Origin: Bartonella vinsonii subsp. arupensis OK-94-513
GTDB lineage: Bacteria > Pseudomonadota > Alphaproteobacteria > Rhizobiales > Rhizobiaceae
Direction: 5' to 3'
Length of the DNA stretch: 64,000 bases
Assembly: GCF_000278235.1 (NCBI RefSeq)
Contig: NZ_JH725037.1
Coordinates: 844,302-908,301 of the forward strand
Shown here one piece after another: positions 1 to 10,532 of this stretch (the stretch's first letter is position 1; every line of letters begins with the position of its first letter). The notes under the pieces were generated by a model. It did no database searches, was not told the origin of the DNA, and saw only the letters and a list, made by a program, of their open reading frames with translations. A program made the position numbers and the translations under genes.

Positions 1-242
1 TTAATAATGCTATTTTTGTTTGAAGAAGATTATAGACAGATGGTTATGGTGTAATTTATATTTACTTCATTGTAAATAATGGTTTTTTGACAGAAATATA
101 TTTAGTGTTGTGTGTATGCTCTAAACTAAGAGTTTGTGTTATTTTCTGCTTTTTTGAAAATTTTTACTTTAATTATCGTTGTTGTGAAAACAAGTTAACT
201 TATGTAATAAGTTCTTAATAGTAGGTAGGTTTGAAAGATTGT

Positions 243-1484
243 ATGGAAAGCAATTTACATGCTATGAGCAACCAAAATCTCGATCAAAAATTTATCCATC
301 ACGGGCTTATTTTAGTTTTTATTACTTTATTACTGGATATTATTGGTATCGCAATCATTAGTCCTATTTTGCCTGAATATTTTTCTCAGTTGACGGGAAA
401 GAATATCAGTGAAGCCTCTGTGGAAGGGGGAGGATTATTTGTAGCTTATTCAGCAATGCAATTTTTATTTGCTCCGGTCATTGGCAATCTCTCTGATCGT
501 TATGGCCGCCGTCCTATTTTGCTTATTTCTATTATCAGTTTTGCTCTTTATAACCTGATATGTGCTATAGCGTGGAGCTATTCTATGTTGTTTATTGGGC
601 GCCTTTTGTCAGGGATGAGTAGTGCTAGTTTTGCAATTTGTACAGCTTATCTTGCTGATATATCTGATGAGAGGACTCGTACCCGCAATTTTGGTCTGTT
701 AGGAATTGCATCTGGGTTGGGATTTATTTTAGGTTCATTCATTGGAGGTTTTTTAGGTCAATTTGGTCCGCGTATTCCGTTTTATTTTGCTGCTGGTTTT
801 TCACTTATGAATTTTATTTTTGCATGGGTTATGCTTCCAGAAACGCTTCCTATGTGGAATAGACGCTCTTTTGATATTAAACGAGCCAATCCTTTAGGTG
901 CTCTTTTACAGCTCAGACAATATCCAAAAGTTCTCTGGATGTTGTTGGTTTTTTTTCTTTATTGGCTTGCGGAATCTATATGGCCGAGCATTTGGGCGTT
1001 TGTTGCTAAAGAACGTTACGATTGGAGCACGTTGTCTATTGGATTGTCTTATAGTGTTTTCGGCATAGGACAGATTATTGTCGTAGCGCTTATTCTGCCT
1101 TATTTTTCTAAGCGTTGGAGCAATTGGCATATTGTAATGTTGGGTCTTCTGTTTGCATTGGCTGCTATGTTTGGCTACACATTTGCAACACAAGGTTGGA
1201 TGGTTTATGCAGTTTTTTCATGTACTATGCTTGAATATCTTGTTCATGCACCTATGCGCGCTATTGCTTCAGAACAGGTGCCGGCGAATGCACAAGGAGA
1301 ATTGCAGGGGGCGATGACATCTGTTGTTTCATTGAGCTCAATATTCGGACCTATTTTTTATATGCTTCTCTTCGAATATTTTACACATGAAGGTACGGTG
1401 TTTTATTTTTCTGGTGCTCCTTTTATGGGGAGCTTTTGTGTGCTTGTTATTACGACGATAATTTTTGCTTTACGGGTACGATAA
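243..1484 (+). CDS. MFS drug exporter of the Tet (TetA-like) group
   Basis: Predicted 12-helix inner membrane proton antiporter of the major facilitator superfamily, closest in pattern to TetA-type exporters. Seen: an acidic residue in the first helix (LLLDIIGIAIISPILP) and the MFS motif A, GNLSDRYGRRP, in the loop after helix 2; about 413 residues, which is the normal family length. The frame stays open from a TTG at 231, but the ATG at 243 is preferred because the purine-rich AGGTAGG lies just upstream. A TTGACA at 87-92 could be a -35 element, without a convincing -10. The substrate cannot be read from sequence; tetracycline efflux is only a family label. Confidence 0.85.
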   Translation: MESNLHAMSNQNLDQKFIHHGLILVFITLLLDIIGIAIISPILPEYFSQLTGKNISEASVEGGGLFVAYSAMQFLFAPVIGNLSDRYGRRPILLISIISFALYNLICAIAWSYSMLFIGRLLSGMSSASFAICTAYLADISDERTRTRNFGLLGIASGLGFILGSFIGGFLGQFGPRIPFYFAAGFSLMNFIFAWVMLPETLPMWNRRSFDIKRANPLGALLQLRQYPKVLWMLLVFFLYWLAESIWPSIWAFVAKERYDWSTLSIGLSYSVFGIGQIIVVALILPYFSKRWSNWHIVMLGLLFALAAMFGYTFATQGWMVYAVFSCTMLEYLVHAPMRAIASEQVPANAQGELQGAMTSVVSLSSIFGPIFYMLLFEYFTHEGTVFYFSGAPFMGSFCVLVITTIIFALRVR

Positions 1485-1642
1485 TTTTTTGAATTTCTGA
1501 TTGATAAGTATATTTTCTCAATATCTATAAAAATACAACTCATGCGTTCTAAGAGCAGATTACGCTTTCTAAAAAATAATAGACTTTAGCAAAGTAAAAG
1601 CGTGCGATTTAAGAGAGAAAATCTAAAAGAAAACTACTTTAA

Positions 1643-2839
1643 TTAAGCTATTTTTTTATAATCCATAATAAGATCACAGAAATGTTGAAAGAGGTAGTGA
1701 CTATCTTGTGGACCAGGGGAAGCTTCGGGATGATATTGAACAGAAAAAATCGGTTTTCCAATAATTCGAATTCCACAGTTTGTGCCATCAAAGAGAGAAA
1801 TATGTGTTTCTTGGACATGCTGTGGTAAAGAGGTAGCATCTACGGCAAAACCATGGTTCATTGATACAATTTCAACTTTTCCAGTGTTAAGGTCTTTAAC
1901 AGGATGATTAGCGCCATGATGGCCTTGGTGCATTTTTATGGTTTTTGCACCAAGAGTGAGAGCTAAAAGTTGATGACCAAGGCATATACCGAAAAGTGGC
2001 AAATTATGATCAATCAATGTTTTAATAGTTGGAACGGCGTATTGTGCTGTTGCTGCTGGATCACCTGGACCGTTAGAAAGAAATATACCATCAGGGTTCA
2101 TTGCTAAAATTTCTTCTGCACTCGTATGTGCAGGCACGATAGTAATACGCGCATTTTGTGTCGCCATAAGGCGAAGAATATTACGCTTAATGCCATAGTC
2201 GATTGCAATGATATGAAGATTGTGCACACTGTTTGTATGATATCCTTTATTCCATATCCATGGCTTTTCATTCCATTGCCCTAATGCTTTAGATGAGACT
2301 TCTTTCGCAAGGTCAAGATTGATGAGCCCTAGCCATTTTTTTGCACGCTTCTGCAAAGAAGGGATATCAAAACGCCCATGAGGATCATGTGCGATGACAG
2401 CATTTTGTGCACCTTTTTCTCGAATAAGAATGGTGAGTGCGCGTGTATCAATACCGCAAAGTGCGATAATTTTACGTGTTTTGAGCCATTGATGTAGGTT
2501 TTCATGTGCACGATAGTTGGAGGGACGTGTAATGTCTGCTTTGAAAAGAGCACCGACGGCACCATGACAGTCGAGGGGAGTGAGATCTTCAATATCTTCA
2601 CTATTTGTCCCTACATTTCCTATATGAGGAAAAGTGAAATTAACAATTTGTTGCGTATATGATGGGTCTGTAAGAATTTCCTCATAGCCTGTTATGGCGG
2701 TGTTAAAACACACTTCACCTTCAGCAATACCTGTAGCACCTACTCCTTTACCTTCAATAACTGTTCCATCAGCTAATACTAAGAGGGCTGTAGGTTTTCT
2801 TACACTCCAAGGATCGCGAGATGGGATAGTTTGTGTCAT
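1643..2839 (-). CDS. carA: Carbamoyl-phosphate synthase small subunit (glutaminase)
   Basis: Cytoplasmic glutamine amidotransferase subunit that hydrolyses glutamine and feeds ammonia to CarB for carbamoyl phosphate, used in pyrimidine and arginine synthesis. The N-terminal CPSase small-subunit domain opens with LVLADGTVIEGKG and FNTAITGYEEILTDPSY; the C-terminal class I GATase domain has LSNGPGDP, the nucleophile Cys286 in GICLGHQ, and the His370/Glu372 pair in YHPEAS, so all catalytic residues are present. The frame is open to 2899, but the first 20 residues are not family-like; ATG at 2839 (MTQTIPS) is the likelier start. carB is not in this window. Confidence 0.95.
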   Translation of the reverse strand: MTQTIPSRDPWSVRKPTALLVLADGTVIEGKGVGATGIAEGEVCFNTAITGYEEILTDPSYTQQIVNFTFPHIGNVGTNSEDIEDLTPLDCHGAVGALFKADITRPSNYRAHENLHQWLKTRKIIALCGIDTRALTILIREKGAQNAVIAHDPHGRFDIPSLQKRAKKWLGLINLDLAKEVSSKALGQWNEKPWIWNKGYHTNSVHNLHIIAIDYGIKRNILRLMATQNARITIVPAHTSAEEILAMNPDGIFLSNGPGDPAATAQYAVPTIKTLIDHNLPLFGICLGHQLLALTLGAKTIKMHQGHHGANHPVKDLNTGKVEIVSMNHGFAVDATSLPQHVQETHISLFDGTNCGIRIIGKPIFSVQYHPEASPGPQDSHYLFQHFCDLIMDYKKIA

Positions 2840-3384
2840 AGTGTGCATCCACAATTGCTTCTGAAAGATATAATAATGACCAACACCGCGCAAAAGCATA
2901 ACAGCTTTTATGTATATTGTTCACAATGTTGTGCTTGAGGTAGAGAGTATAGGTATATTCTATAAGGAGGTAAAGTCTTGTTTTTGATTTTTTCTAAAAT
3001 CCTGTATTCATTGTTTTTTCACGTGTTGTAAAATGTAGAAAGACTGTTGAGAAGCGGTTTTTCTCCTTGGATAGAATGAGATAAATTTGTGTTGTTTGAT
3101 TGATTGACGCAACACACTTAAATGTTGCTTTGAAGGTGCAAAATAGCGGGCGTTTTGCTGTACTTTGGTTGAATATATGCTGCGCGATACAGTGTATCTG
3201 AAAGTGTTTTTTCACCAGTGGTTTTTACATGACATAGGGGATAATAAGCAACAGTTTTCGGGAAAACTTACGACAAAAGGAATACTTTAAAAGAAAAAAG
3301 GAATGTTTCTTGTGTTAATGAGTCAATAAGATATCTGTCATTTATTTTACGTTATATTCTTCTTTAAGATATTGCTTCTTTTAT
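2840..3384. other. Intergenic spacer without recognisable gene
   Basis: Between the starts of carA and the end of ubiC, both on the minus strand. AT-rich. A 73-codon minus-strand frame at 2994-3215 has no domain-like pattern and no good ribosome binding site, so I do not call it. The carA promoter must lie in the first 100-150 bases. Confidence 0.5.
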
Positions 3385-3903
3385 TTATGTAAGATTTGTT
3401 GTGTAAAGCGGTGAAGCTGTTAAAAACAGTTCGGTTAGCAACAATGGTTTGTTTGTTAATCGCAAACGGGAACGGCGTGCCCACAGTGCATCTTGTTGTC
3501 CAATATGAATGTAATCGCGGGTTAATTTTCCACTGTTAAATAAGTAGTGACCCAATGGTGTAGTGCCCAAATGCATGAGTGCTTGATTATGTTCTAAGAG
3601 AGTTTCTTGGGGAATTACAGTGCGTCCAAGAAGCCAAGGTTGATTGTCTCCCATCAGTATAACTTCGCGTAACCAGTAACGTGAGCTAACAGGGAGATGT
3701 TTAGCTTCTTCTTTTAGTTTATCCCGTGTAATGAAACATTCACGTTGTGGTTCGACACGTATGCAGGTGCAATAGTTTTTTAATCGGAGCGTCATCGAGT
3801 TTGCTTCCATAAGCCAATCACGAATATTCTCTGGTATTGATGGATCTTGATCAGATAGCCATTTGAGAGGGGGCAAGATGGAGTCGTTTGGTTTAGAAAT
3901 CAT
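3385..3903 (-). CDS. ubiC: Chorismate--pyruvate lyase
   Basis: Cytoplasmic enzyme that removes pyruvate from chorismate to give 4-hydroxybenzoate, the first committed step of ubiquinone synthesis. Length 172 residues against about 165 in E. coli. Recognised from the conserved run of blocks [37 protein letters not shown] and PLLLTELFL. Arg94 (in GRT) and Glu158 (in TELF) line up with the Arg and Glu that bind and act on chorismate in the E. coli enzyme (family knowledge). Stands alone on the minus strand; ubiA is not adjacent here. Identification rests on pattern only, but the blocks are in the right order and spacing. Confidence 0.83.
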   Translation of the reverse strand: MISKPNDSILPPLKWLSDQDPSIPENIRDWLMEANSMTLRLKNYCTCIRVEPQRECFITRDKLKEEAKHLPVSSRYWLREVILMGDNQPWLLGRTVIPQETLLEHNQALMHLGTTPLGHYLFNSGKLTRDYIHIGQQDALWARRSRLRLTNKPLLLTELFLTASPLYTTNLT

Positions 3904-4582
3904 TTCACTCCATATTTAAAACCGTATTCCATACGCTATGCTAGGTGATAAAAACAGATTTCTCCATTGTAATATAGAAATGCAAAGGCAGCAAGATTTT
4001 AAATGAAAAGATATAAAGGAACAAATTTATAATGGGCGAAGGGCAAAAAGAGGATACGCAGAAGATAAATAACGTATTACGATTTAAATAAAGCGCTATC
4101 GCACAATACACTACGGACACTACGGAATTTTTGATAGCAATGGTAAATTGGAAAAAACATTTAGTACCTTAAAATTCGTGTATAGTAATAGTGCAGATTA
4201 GTATCTAGTTCTTACCAGATTTTTGAGTATAGGCATAGTATTTGAGCAATCAGATATTAAATAGTATTTTGAACGCGAATTGTAAAAAATGAAACGAGCA
4301 TAGTACTGCAATAAAATAACAGCATCATCTCTACTCCTATAAATACTTGTAGCTATTGATAGGGGATGGTAAATACAAGTCTTTGCCGTTTTTCATTTAA
4401 CGACACAATAATAGTGGTTCCAAACGGACGAGCTGGTGCTCAAAAAAATGGTGATGCGAAAAGATTGCTGTTTAAGCATCTAAGCACCACCCCACCAACA
4501 GCTATAATTTAAAACTATGGTAGAAATACTACAATTATTTTATTGAGCACCAAAAGATGCTTTTAGAAAAATGAAAAAATAT
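3904..4582. other. Gene-free AT-rich spacer
   Basis: About 680 bases without any reading frame I can support. It holds short AT-rich runs and no clear terminator, tRNA or repeat array. It may be decayed former coding sequence, as is common in reduced genomes, but no fragment could be recognised by eye. Confidence 0.4.
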
Positions 4583-4834
4583 TTATGGGCGAATTTTTCT
4601 TCCTATCCATATGAGAATGCAGGCTCCTATAAAACCTGAAATAAGATAGCCAAGCCAACCAGCAAAGCTCACGCCTAAAAGGCCAAAAATAAAGCTCGCT
4701 AATGCGGCTCCAATAATTCCTAGGATAATGTTTAGAAACACCCCTGTCTGGCTTTTCATAAGATACTGTGCAGCCCAACCTGCAAGACCACCGATAATAA
4801 TAGCTGCAATCCAGCCGATGTTTGCGTCTTCCAT
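4583..4834 (-). CDS. GlsB/YeaQ/YmgE family small membrane protein
   Basis: An 83-residue hydrophobic protein with three predicted transmembrane segments and glycine-rich helices (IIIGGLAGWAAQYLM, IILGIIGAALASFIFGLLG, GWLGYLISGFIGACILIWIGRKI), the pattern of the transglycosylase-associated or GlsB/YeaQ/YmgE family. These are inner membrane proteins tied to stress responses; their molecular function is not known. The start at 4834 has a good ribosome binding site (AAAGGAGAATATAA just before the ATG). Single gene flanked by long spacers on both sides. Confidence 0.85.
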   Translation of the reverse strand: MEDANIGWIAAIIIGGLAGWAAQYLMKSQTGVFLNIILGIIGAALASFIFGLLGVSFAGWLGYLISGFIGACILIWIGRKIRP

Positions 4835-5453
4835 TTATATTCTCCTTTGCCTGAATCTAAACTGTTAGTTCTAACTAGGGTAAGCTTCGTAAAGGTCAAG
4901 GCACCCTGATGCCTAGAGAAAGGATACTGCTGTTGGAAATTTTATTATACTTTTACTTCGCTATTTTTTTCAACTCATGCGAATATTTTATGTGTGCAGT
5001 ATTATATCCATAAAATCACAAATACACATCACTATTCCAATAATACAAAAAAATGATAAAGCATGCAACTATTTTATGTAAAAATGTATTAAAAAAGTAC
5101 TTTTATAGTATAAAAGCGTATTTATAAGTATATTTTTGCCAATTCTTATAACAATTTTGGGAAAAATTAAAATTATATGACTAAAATAATGAGAAAATGA
5201 ATATTAAAAAAGCTTGCTAATAGGATATCAATGACGCTTGAAATGATGTTATTTAATTCTTCACAAAATCTTGTATAGATTGAACCTGTAAAAACATTAC
5301 CATTATTGTAATCCGGTGGATATTTCCATTTCTCATGGCGCGTTTTTTCTTGATGTTATGAAAAGGTGCACTTTTGATAAGAGTGTTTGATTTGACTAAG
5401 ACATTTGAATTTTAAATTTCATGATCGATGTGATTAGTATCGTTCAAACATTC
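4835..5453. other. Gene-free AT-rich spacer
   Basis: About 620 bases with very high AT content between two minus-strand genes. No supported reading frame, RNA gene or repeat. It must carry the promoter of the GlsB-type gene near 4850-4900. Confidence 0.4.
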
Positions 5454-7151
5454 TCAAAGTGAAGATTTAGCTGTTTTTTGTTCTATAGGATTGCGTAGGC
5501 GGGAACTTTGAAGAAGTCCTTGTGCTTCTAAAATGGGGTAGATCATTGAGGTTAAAAGGGAATTAATCTGTTTTAAATCGCGTACAGTGTCAAGATGAAG
5601 ACTCGATGACTCTATATTTGTGAGATCACCTTCACGAAGGCGTTTAAAATGCTTCAAACTCATCTCTTTTTCTAAATTTCGAAGCTGATCTTTTTTCTGC
5701 ACTAATAAATGCGCGGTGTGTGTATCACGTGAGACAAGAACATTAAATGCGATATGCGCATTTGCTAGAACAATAGCGTGGAAACGAAGAAGGTCATTCC
5801 ATCCCTCATTGCTAAATTGTAAATTTTTTTGTTGCTTCTTTTTAACCAGCATAAGCATATTATGAATGATAATATCTCCTGCTTGATCCAATTTTATACA
5901 AGCACCTAGAAGTTCTTGTGTTTGAAGAGCTTCTTCATCAGACAATTTTTGTCCAGCTAATCGTGCGAGATAAAGTTTGATTGCGATATGTTTTTTATCC
6001 AATATGGTATTCAGCTGGTTGAGTTCACGGATGATGTCGGGATCAGGTTTCTCATAAAGTCCCATGATTTTTTCTAGCATAATATCCACAAGATCACAAA
6101 TATGGATGACCTCACGCATAACATTAGAAAGTGCTAAAGTTGGGCGTTCAAGAACGCTATCATCAAGAGCTGTTTGATCAGATAAATTAAATGCTTTATC
6201 GCTTTGTGTTTTTTTTGTGCTTACCTGAACAATTTTAGTGGTTAGTTTTAAAACCCATTTCGAGAGTGGTATTCCAGCGAGGAGAATAAAAACATTAAAA
6301 ATAATATGAGCGTTGATAACTTGAGTAGAGGGATCATTCCCAAACCATGTGATTGGTGGTTGAAAGGAAAGAAATAAAATAAGAGCAAGGATTGAACCAG
6401 CGCCCCGCATAAGTAAATTCCCTAAGGGAACGAGGCGGGTATTAGGGGAGGCGTTGCGTGTTAAAAGCGGTGCTATAAGAGAAGAACCAAAATTAACGCC
6501 AAGAACCATGATAACACAGAGTTGAGCATGGATGAGATCATAATTGGCAAAATTGATCAGCAAAATGATTCCAGCAATGGATGAATGCAAGAGATAAGTT
6601 AACGTGGCTGCCAACAAAAAGGTAGAAACAGGATCAGTTGAAAGATAGCGAATGATGCTAGGTAAAATAGCGCTATCACGTAAAGGTTCAGTCGCTTCAC
6701 TTATCATTTGTAAAGACAAAATTAAAAGGCCAATACCAATGACAATACGTCCTATTTGACGCCACTCACGTTTTTCAGTTGTCATAAAAATACAGGTGCC
6801 AATTAAAAGACATAGTGGGACAACAATAGTGAGGTCATAGGAGAGAATTTTAACAACGAGTGCCGATCCTAATTCTCCTCCACGCACAGCCATAAGCCCT
6901 GCTAATCCAGAGACAAAACCAGATTCTACAAAAGAACCAACAAGGAGTGTTATTGCTGTAGAGCTTTGTAAAATCATTGCTGTAAAAAGTCCAAAACTGA
7001 CAGCAAACAATGGTTTGGAAATAATGTAGCGCATTTTGTATTTAAGTCTATCACCATAGGCACGTTCAACACCTGTACGTACCATGCGTGTAGCCCAAAG
7101 AAGTAAAGAAATAGCACCTGCAAGATGAAGGAGTACCAGTGAACCATTCAT
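5454..7151 (-). CDS. Na/Pi cotransporter family protein with PhoU-like tail
   Basis: Inner membrane protein of the NptA/YjbB type, expected to move phosphate coupled to sodium (import or export differs within the family). Seen: N-terminal hydrophobic half with two copies of the Na/Pi repeat, the first carrying QSSTA at residues 62-66, the second LLHSSIAGIILLINFAN and GVNFGSSLIAPLL around residues 185-225. The soluble C-terminal part (about 335-530) is helical and charged like the PhoU fold. 565 residues is a normal length. It is followed at 70 bases upstream by the MscS gene on the same strand, so the two may be cotranscribed. No pho box could be identified. Confidence 0.87.
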   Translation of the reverse strand: MNGSLVLLHLAGAISLLLWATRMVRTGVERAYGDRLKYKMRYIISKPLFAVSFGLFTAMILQSSTAITLLVGSFVESGFVSGLAGLMAVRGGELGSALVVKILSYDLTIVVPLCLLIGTCIFMTTEKREWRQIGRIVIGIGLLILSLQMISEATEPLRDSAILPSIIRYLSTDPVSTFLLAATLTYLLHSSIAGIILLINFANYDLIHAQLCVIMVLGVNFGSSLIAPLLTRNASPNTRLVPLGNLLMRGAGSILALILFLSFQPPITWFGNDPSTQVINAHIIFNVFILLAGIPLSKWVLKLTTKIVQVSTKKTQSDKAFNLSDQTALDDSVLERPTLALSNVMREVIHICDLVDIMLEKIMGLYEKPDPDIIRELNQLNTILDKKHIAIKLYLARLAGQKLSDEEALQTQELLGACIKLDQAGDIIIHNMLMLVKKKQQKNLQFSNEGWNDLLRFHAIVLANAHIAFNVLVSRDTHTAHLLVQKKDQLRNLEKEMSLKHFKRLREGDLTNIESSSLHLDTVRDLKQINSLLTSMIYPILEAQGLLQSSRLRNPIEQKTAKSSL

Positions 7152-7221
7152 GATACTTTTTCTTTCTCTGTTGTTATAAATAGGGTTGATTTAAAAAATT
7201 GATGAACTGAAGTTTATCATT

Positions 7222-8439
7222 TTATTTTTCTTTCGCTACTAAGACATGACGAAAATCATAGCCACTTGGATTTTGAAAAATTTTTAAACCAAAACTAGGA
7301 AGAATGGAATAAAGATGGTCAAAAATATCAGCTTGAATTTGTTCATATTCTAGCCAAGCAGTTGTATTGGTAAAGCAATAGATTTCCAAGGGCAAGCCAT
7401 TTGGTGTAGGAGGTAATTGTCGTGCCATCAGGGTCATGTTTTGTTCGATATTTAAATGGTTTTTTAAATATGCAAAAACATAAGCACGGAAAGTTCCAAT
7501 GTTGGTTAAACGGCGGGTATTGGCTAAGACGTCGTGATTTTTATCTAATTGCGTGTTCCATTCATGGATTTCTGGTATTTTTTGTGTGAAATAATTTTCT
7601 AACAAATTAAAGCGGGAAAGATATTTTTGTTCTTCTTCTGTATGGAAACGGATGCTTGATTGATCAATAAACAGGGAGCGTTTAATGCGTCTTCCTCCTG
7701 CTTCTTCCATTCCACGCCAATTCTTAAAAGGGTCTGTCACCAGTTTACGGATAGGCACGGTCGTAATTGTTTTATCAAAATTCTGAACTTTGACAGTATG
7801 GAGTGCAATTTCAGTGACATCGCCATCTACATCCAGACTGGGGATTTGAATCCAATCGCCGACACGGACCATATCGGTAGATGAAATTTGGATTCCTGCA
7901 ATGAGAGAAAGGAGTGTATCTTGGAAAATCAACATCAAGACAGCGGCCATTGCACCAAGACTGGATAAAAGAATAAGAGGTGAACGGTCAATTAATGTTG
8001 CTACCATGAGAATTGCAGCCACAGTAAAAAGCGCAATTTTAGCGATTTGAATATAACCTTTTATTGGTTTTAACCGCGCTGTTGGCTGTTGTTCATAGAG
8101 GATATTAATAACATTAAGGAGAGAAGAAATTGCAAGAACAGCAAAAAGAATAATGAAGGCATTGGAGACATTCTCTATAACGGTGCTAAATGTATCAGGG
8201 AGTGTCGGAATAAAATTAATTCCGATTGAGAGAATAAAGGCTGCGACAATATTCGCTATGTACCCAATGGTGTACTCAATATCAGCGCTTGTATTTTTAG
8301 GAAGAAAAGAAGAAAGCCGTTTTACTCCATGAGAGAGAAGGTTTCGTGCTAAAAAATTGACTAAAAGTGCAATGATGATAAGAATAATAAGCCAAACAAT
8401 AGATTCTAGCAAAGGATATTGAACAAGAAATTTGATCAC
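7222..8439 (-). CDS. Mechanosensitive ion channel, MscS family (YbdG-like)
   Basis: Inner membrane channel that opens under membrane tension and releases solutes on osmotic downshock. About four to five N-terminal transmembrane helices; the pore-lining helix and beta domain follow (SSLGAMAAVLMLIFQDTLLS, then MVRVGDWIQIPSLDVDGDV and ALHTVKVQNFDKTITTVPI), ending in a soluble vestibule domain. Length 405 residues and the motif GDWIQIPSLDVDGDVTEI fit the YbdG/MscM-type branch rather than short MscS. Lies 70 bases upstream of the Na/Pi gene and is divergent from dnaG, so the 130 bases between 8440 and 8573 hold two promoters. Confidence 0.88.
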   Translation of the reverse strand: MIKFLVQYPLLESIVWLIILIIIALLVNFLARNLLSHGVKRLSSFLPKNTSADIEYTIGYIANIVAAFILSIGINFIPTLPDTFSTVIENVSNAFIILFAVLAISSLLNVINILYEQQPTARLKPIKGYIQIAKIALFTVAAILMVATLIDRSPLILLSSLGAMAAVLMLIFQDTLLSLIAGIQISSTDMVRVGDWIQIPSLDVDGDVTEIALHTVKVQNFDKTITTVPIRKLVTDPFKNWRGMEEAGGRRIKRSLFIDQSSIRFHTEEEQKYLSRFNLLENYFTQKIPEIHEWNTQLDKNHDVLANTRRLTNIGTFRAYVFAYLKNHLNIEQNMTLMARQLPPTPNGLPLEIYCFTNTTAWLEYEQIQADIFDHLYSILPSFGLKIFQNPSGYDFRHVLVAKEK

Positions 8440-8573
8440 TTTTTCACTCTCCGTTTCTGAAAATATGCGGTTGAACTTTTAATTTTTTTTAAACCGCTTA
8501 AGAGGAAGTATTGGAATTATGCTTCAAAGTCGTTAAATATGCAAAAAAGAATTTTAAAACTCTGTGAGAGATA

Positions 8574-10511
8574 ATGCGCTTTCCGCCTGATTTCCTTGAT
8601 GATCTCCGCACCAGATTACCAATTTCAACAGTTATTGGCCAAAGGGTGGTCTTTGATCCCCAGAAAAGCAAGCCTTCGCGAGGAGATTTTTGGTGTTGTT
8701 GCCCATTTCATGGGGAGAAAACACCAAGTTTTCATTGTGATGATCGTAAAGGTCGTTATTACTGTTTTGGCTGTGGTGTGAGTGGTGATATTTTTACTTT
8801 TCTGTGTGAGCTTGATGGATTGCATTTTTCAGAAAGTGTCGAGCGTTTGGCTGATCTTGCAGGGATAAAATTACCTCTTTTTGATCCACAAAGTCACAAA
8901 CGTCAGATGGAAAAGGCTGATCTTTATGATGTTATGAGAATGGCTACGGATTTTTTTCAACGTAGCTTACACGACAAAGGTGGTATGCAGGCGCGTCATT
9001 ATCTTGAAGCACGTGGTGTGACGCCAGAGCTTGTAGAGCGTTTTCGAATTGGCTTTGCTCCAATGAGGCGTACAGCTTTGAAAGAAGCTTTAAGCACGCG
9101 TGGTATTTCAATAAAACAAATGGAAGATTGTGGACTTCTCAAATTGGGTGAAGATGAGACGGTTTCCTATGATCGTTTTAGAAATCGTATTATATTTCCG
9201 ATTGAAGATTTACGTGGACGTGTGGTGGCTTTTGGAGGGCGTGCGTTAGAGAAAGATACGCCTGCAAAATATCTCAATAGTCCTGAAACAGTGTTATTTC
9301 ATAAAGGAAATATGCTTTACAATGCAGCAGCAGCTCGCAAAAATAGTCGCTTGGTTGGTGATAAAAAAAATCATTCACTCCTTGTTGTCGAAGGTTATAT
9401 GGATGTGATTGCGTTGACTAAAGCTGGTTTTGAAGGAGTTGTGGCGCCTTTGGGAACAGCATTAACGGAAGCACAAATTGCGCTTTTATGGCAAATGGGA
9501 ACTGATCCCATTTTATGTTTTGATGGAGATGATGCTGGTTTAAAAGCTGCTTTTCGTGTTGCTGATCGTGTGCTTCCTCTTTTAAAGGCAGGCGTTTCGG
9601 TGCGCTTTGTTTTGTTGCCACAAGGGAAAGATCCCGATGAAATTATTGCTGCTGGTGGTGCACAACTTTTTTCTTCTTTTTTGCAAAAAGCAATTCCATT
9701 GATTGAGCTTTTGTGGTGGCGTGCTGCTTATGGAAAAAACTTTGAAACTCCAGAGGAACGGGCGGCACTAGAAAAACAACTGAAACAGCAAATTTTTACA
9801 ATTAAGGATGAAGATATACGTCGTTATTATTTACAGGATATAAAGAAACGGCTTTTTGATTTTTTTCGTTCTTCTTTTTCGAAAAAGAAAGGCACGGGGA
9901 GACATCATCAGTATTCCCAAAATAAAATCTTTAAAGAACAATCTTTTTCTGTTTTGGCAAACTCCGATATAGTGCGCAATTCCTCACAATCTATTCCTCT
10001 GCGTGAAGCCGTTATTTTATTGATTTTAGCTTATTATCCTGAGTTATGGTATGAAAATTTTGAAGTTCTTGCCGAGTTGGAGTTAAAAAATACACAATTA
10101 GTGTGTTTTCATCAATCAATGTTAGAAATTCTTGGAAATCAGCAGCTTCATGATAAAGAGACAATGGTTGCTCTCTTAGAAGAAAAAGGACAAAAAGCTC
10201 TTTTAGAGCGTATGAAACATCTTGTACAACATGTTGGTATGGGTACGGTCTTTATTGGAGCTCCTCTAGAAGATGCTCGTGCTATATTAAAACAGGCCAT
10301 CTACTTGCATCTTCAAGAACACCACCTACATAAGAGGTTACAAGATATTGAAGAGCAACTCGTAGAAAATCCTAAGAGTGAGGTTTTTGATCTGCTTCGT
10401 GAGATACAAAATGAGCTGCAACAGATGCAAGCGACAGAAGCATTAATTGAAGGATTTGGAAGTTGGTTGGATGAAAAAAGAGACGGGAATAACCAAGATT
10501 TGATAAAATGA
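8574..10511 (+). CDS. dnaG: DNA primase
   Basis: Makes RNA primers at the replication fork. Domain order as in all DnaG proteins: N-terminal CHC2 zinc-binding domain with Cys43, His46, Cys64 and Cys67 (CPFHGEKTPSF ... YYCFGCGVSGD), the catalytic core with the Toprim motif VVEGYMDVIAL near residue 271 (catalytic Glu about 273) and CFDGDDAGLKAA, and a divergent C-terminal helicase-binding region. 645 residues, the usual length for Rhizobiales. The ATG at 8574 starts with MRFPPDFLDDLR, the conserved N-terminus. rpoD follows on the same strand, the usual partner in the macromolecular synthesis region; rpsU is not present here. Confidence 0.97.
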   Translation: MRFPPDFLDDLRTRLPISTVIGQRVVFDPQKSKPSRGDFWCCCPFHGEKTPSFHCDDRKGRYYCFGCGVSGDIFTFLCELDGLHFSESVERLADLAGIKLPLFDPQSHKRQMEKADLYDVMRMATDFFQRSLHDKGGMQARHYLEARGVTPELVERFRIGFAPMRRTALKEALSTRGISIKQMEDCGLLKLGEDETVSYDRFRNRIIFPIEDLRGRVVAFGGRALEKDTPAKYLNSPETVLFHKGNMLYNAAAARKNSRLVGDKKNHSLLVVEGYMDVIALTKAGFEGVVAPLGTALTEAQIALLWQMGTDPILCFDGDDAGLKAAFRVADRVLPLLKAGVSVRFVLLPQGKDPDEIIAAGGAQLFSSFLQKAIPLIELLWWRAAYGKNFETPEERAALEKQLKQQIFTIKDEDIRRYYLQDIKKRLFDFFRSSFSKKKGTGRHHQYSQNKIFKEQSFSVLANSDIVRNSSQSIPLREAVILLILAYYPELWYENFEVLAELELKNTQLVCFHQSMLEILGNQQLHDKETMVALLEEKGQKALLERMKHLVQHVGMGTVFIGAPLEDARAILKQAIYLHLQEHHLHKRLQDIEEQLVENPKSEVFDLLREIQNELQQMQATEALIEGFGSWLDEKRDGNNQDLIK

Positions 10512-10532
10512 TTCGCTTTTTTGATGCGAATC
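10510..10532 (+). terminator. Hairpin at the dnaG stop codon
   Basis: Inverted repeat GATTCGC / GCGAATC with a 9-base loop that overlaps the dnaG stop codon. No T-run follows, so it may act as an mRNA 3' stabiliser or a weak terminator between dnaG and rpoD. Confidence 0.35.

Noticed and set aside
2994-3215. 73-codon minus-strand frame upstream of carA
   Set aside because: No domain pattern and no start signal; low-complexity AT-rich spacer.
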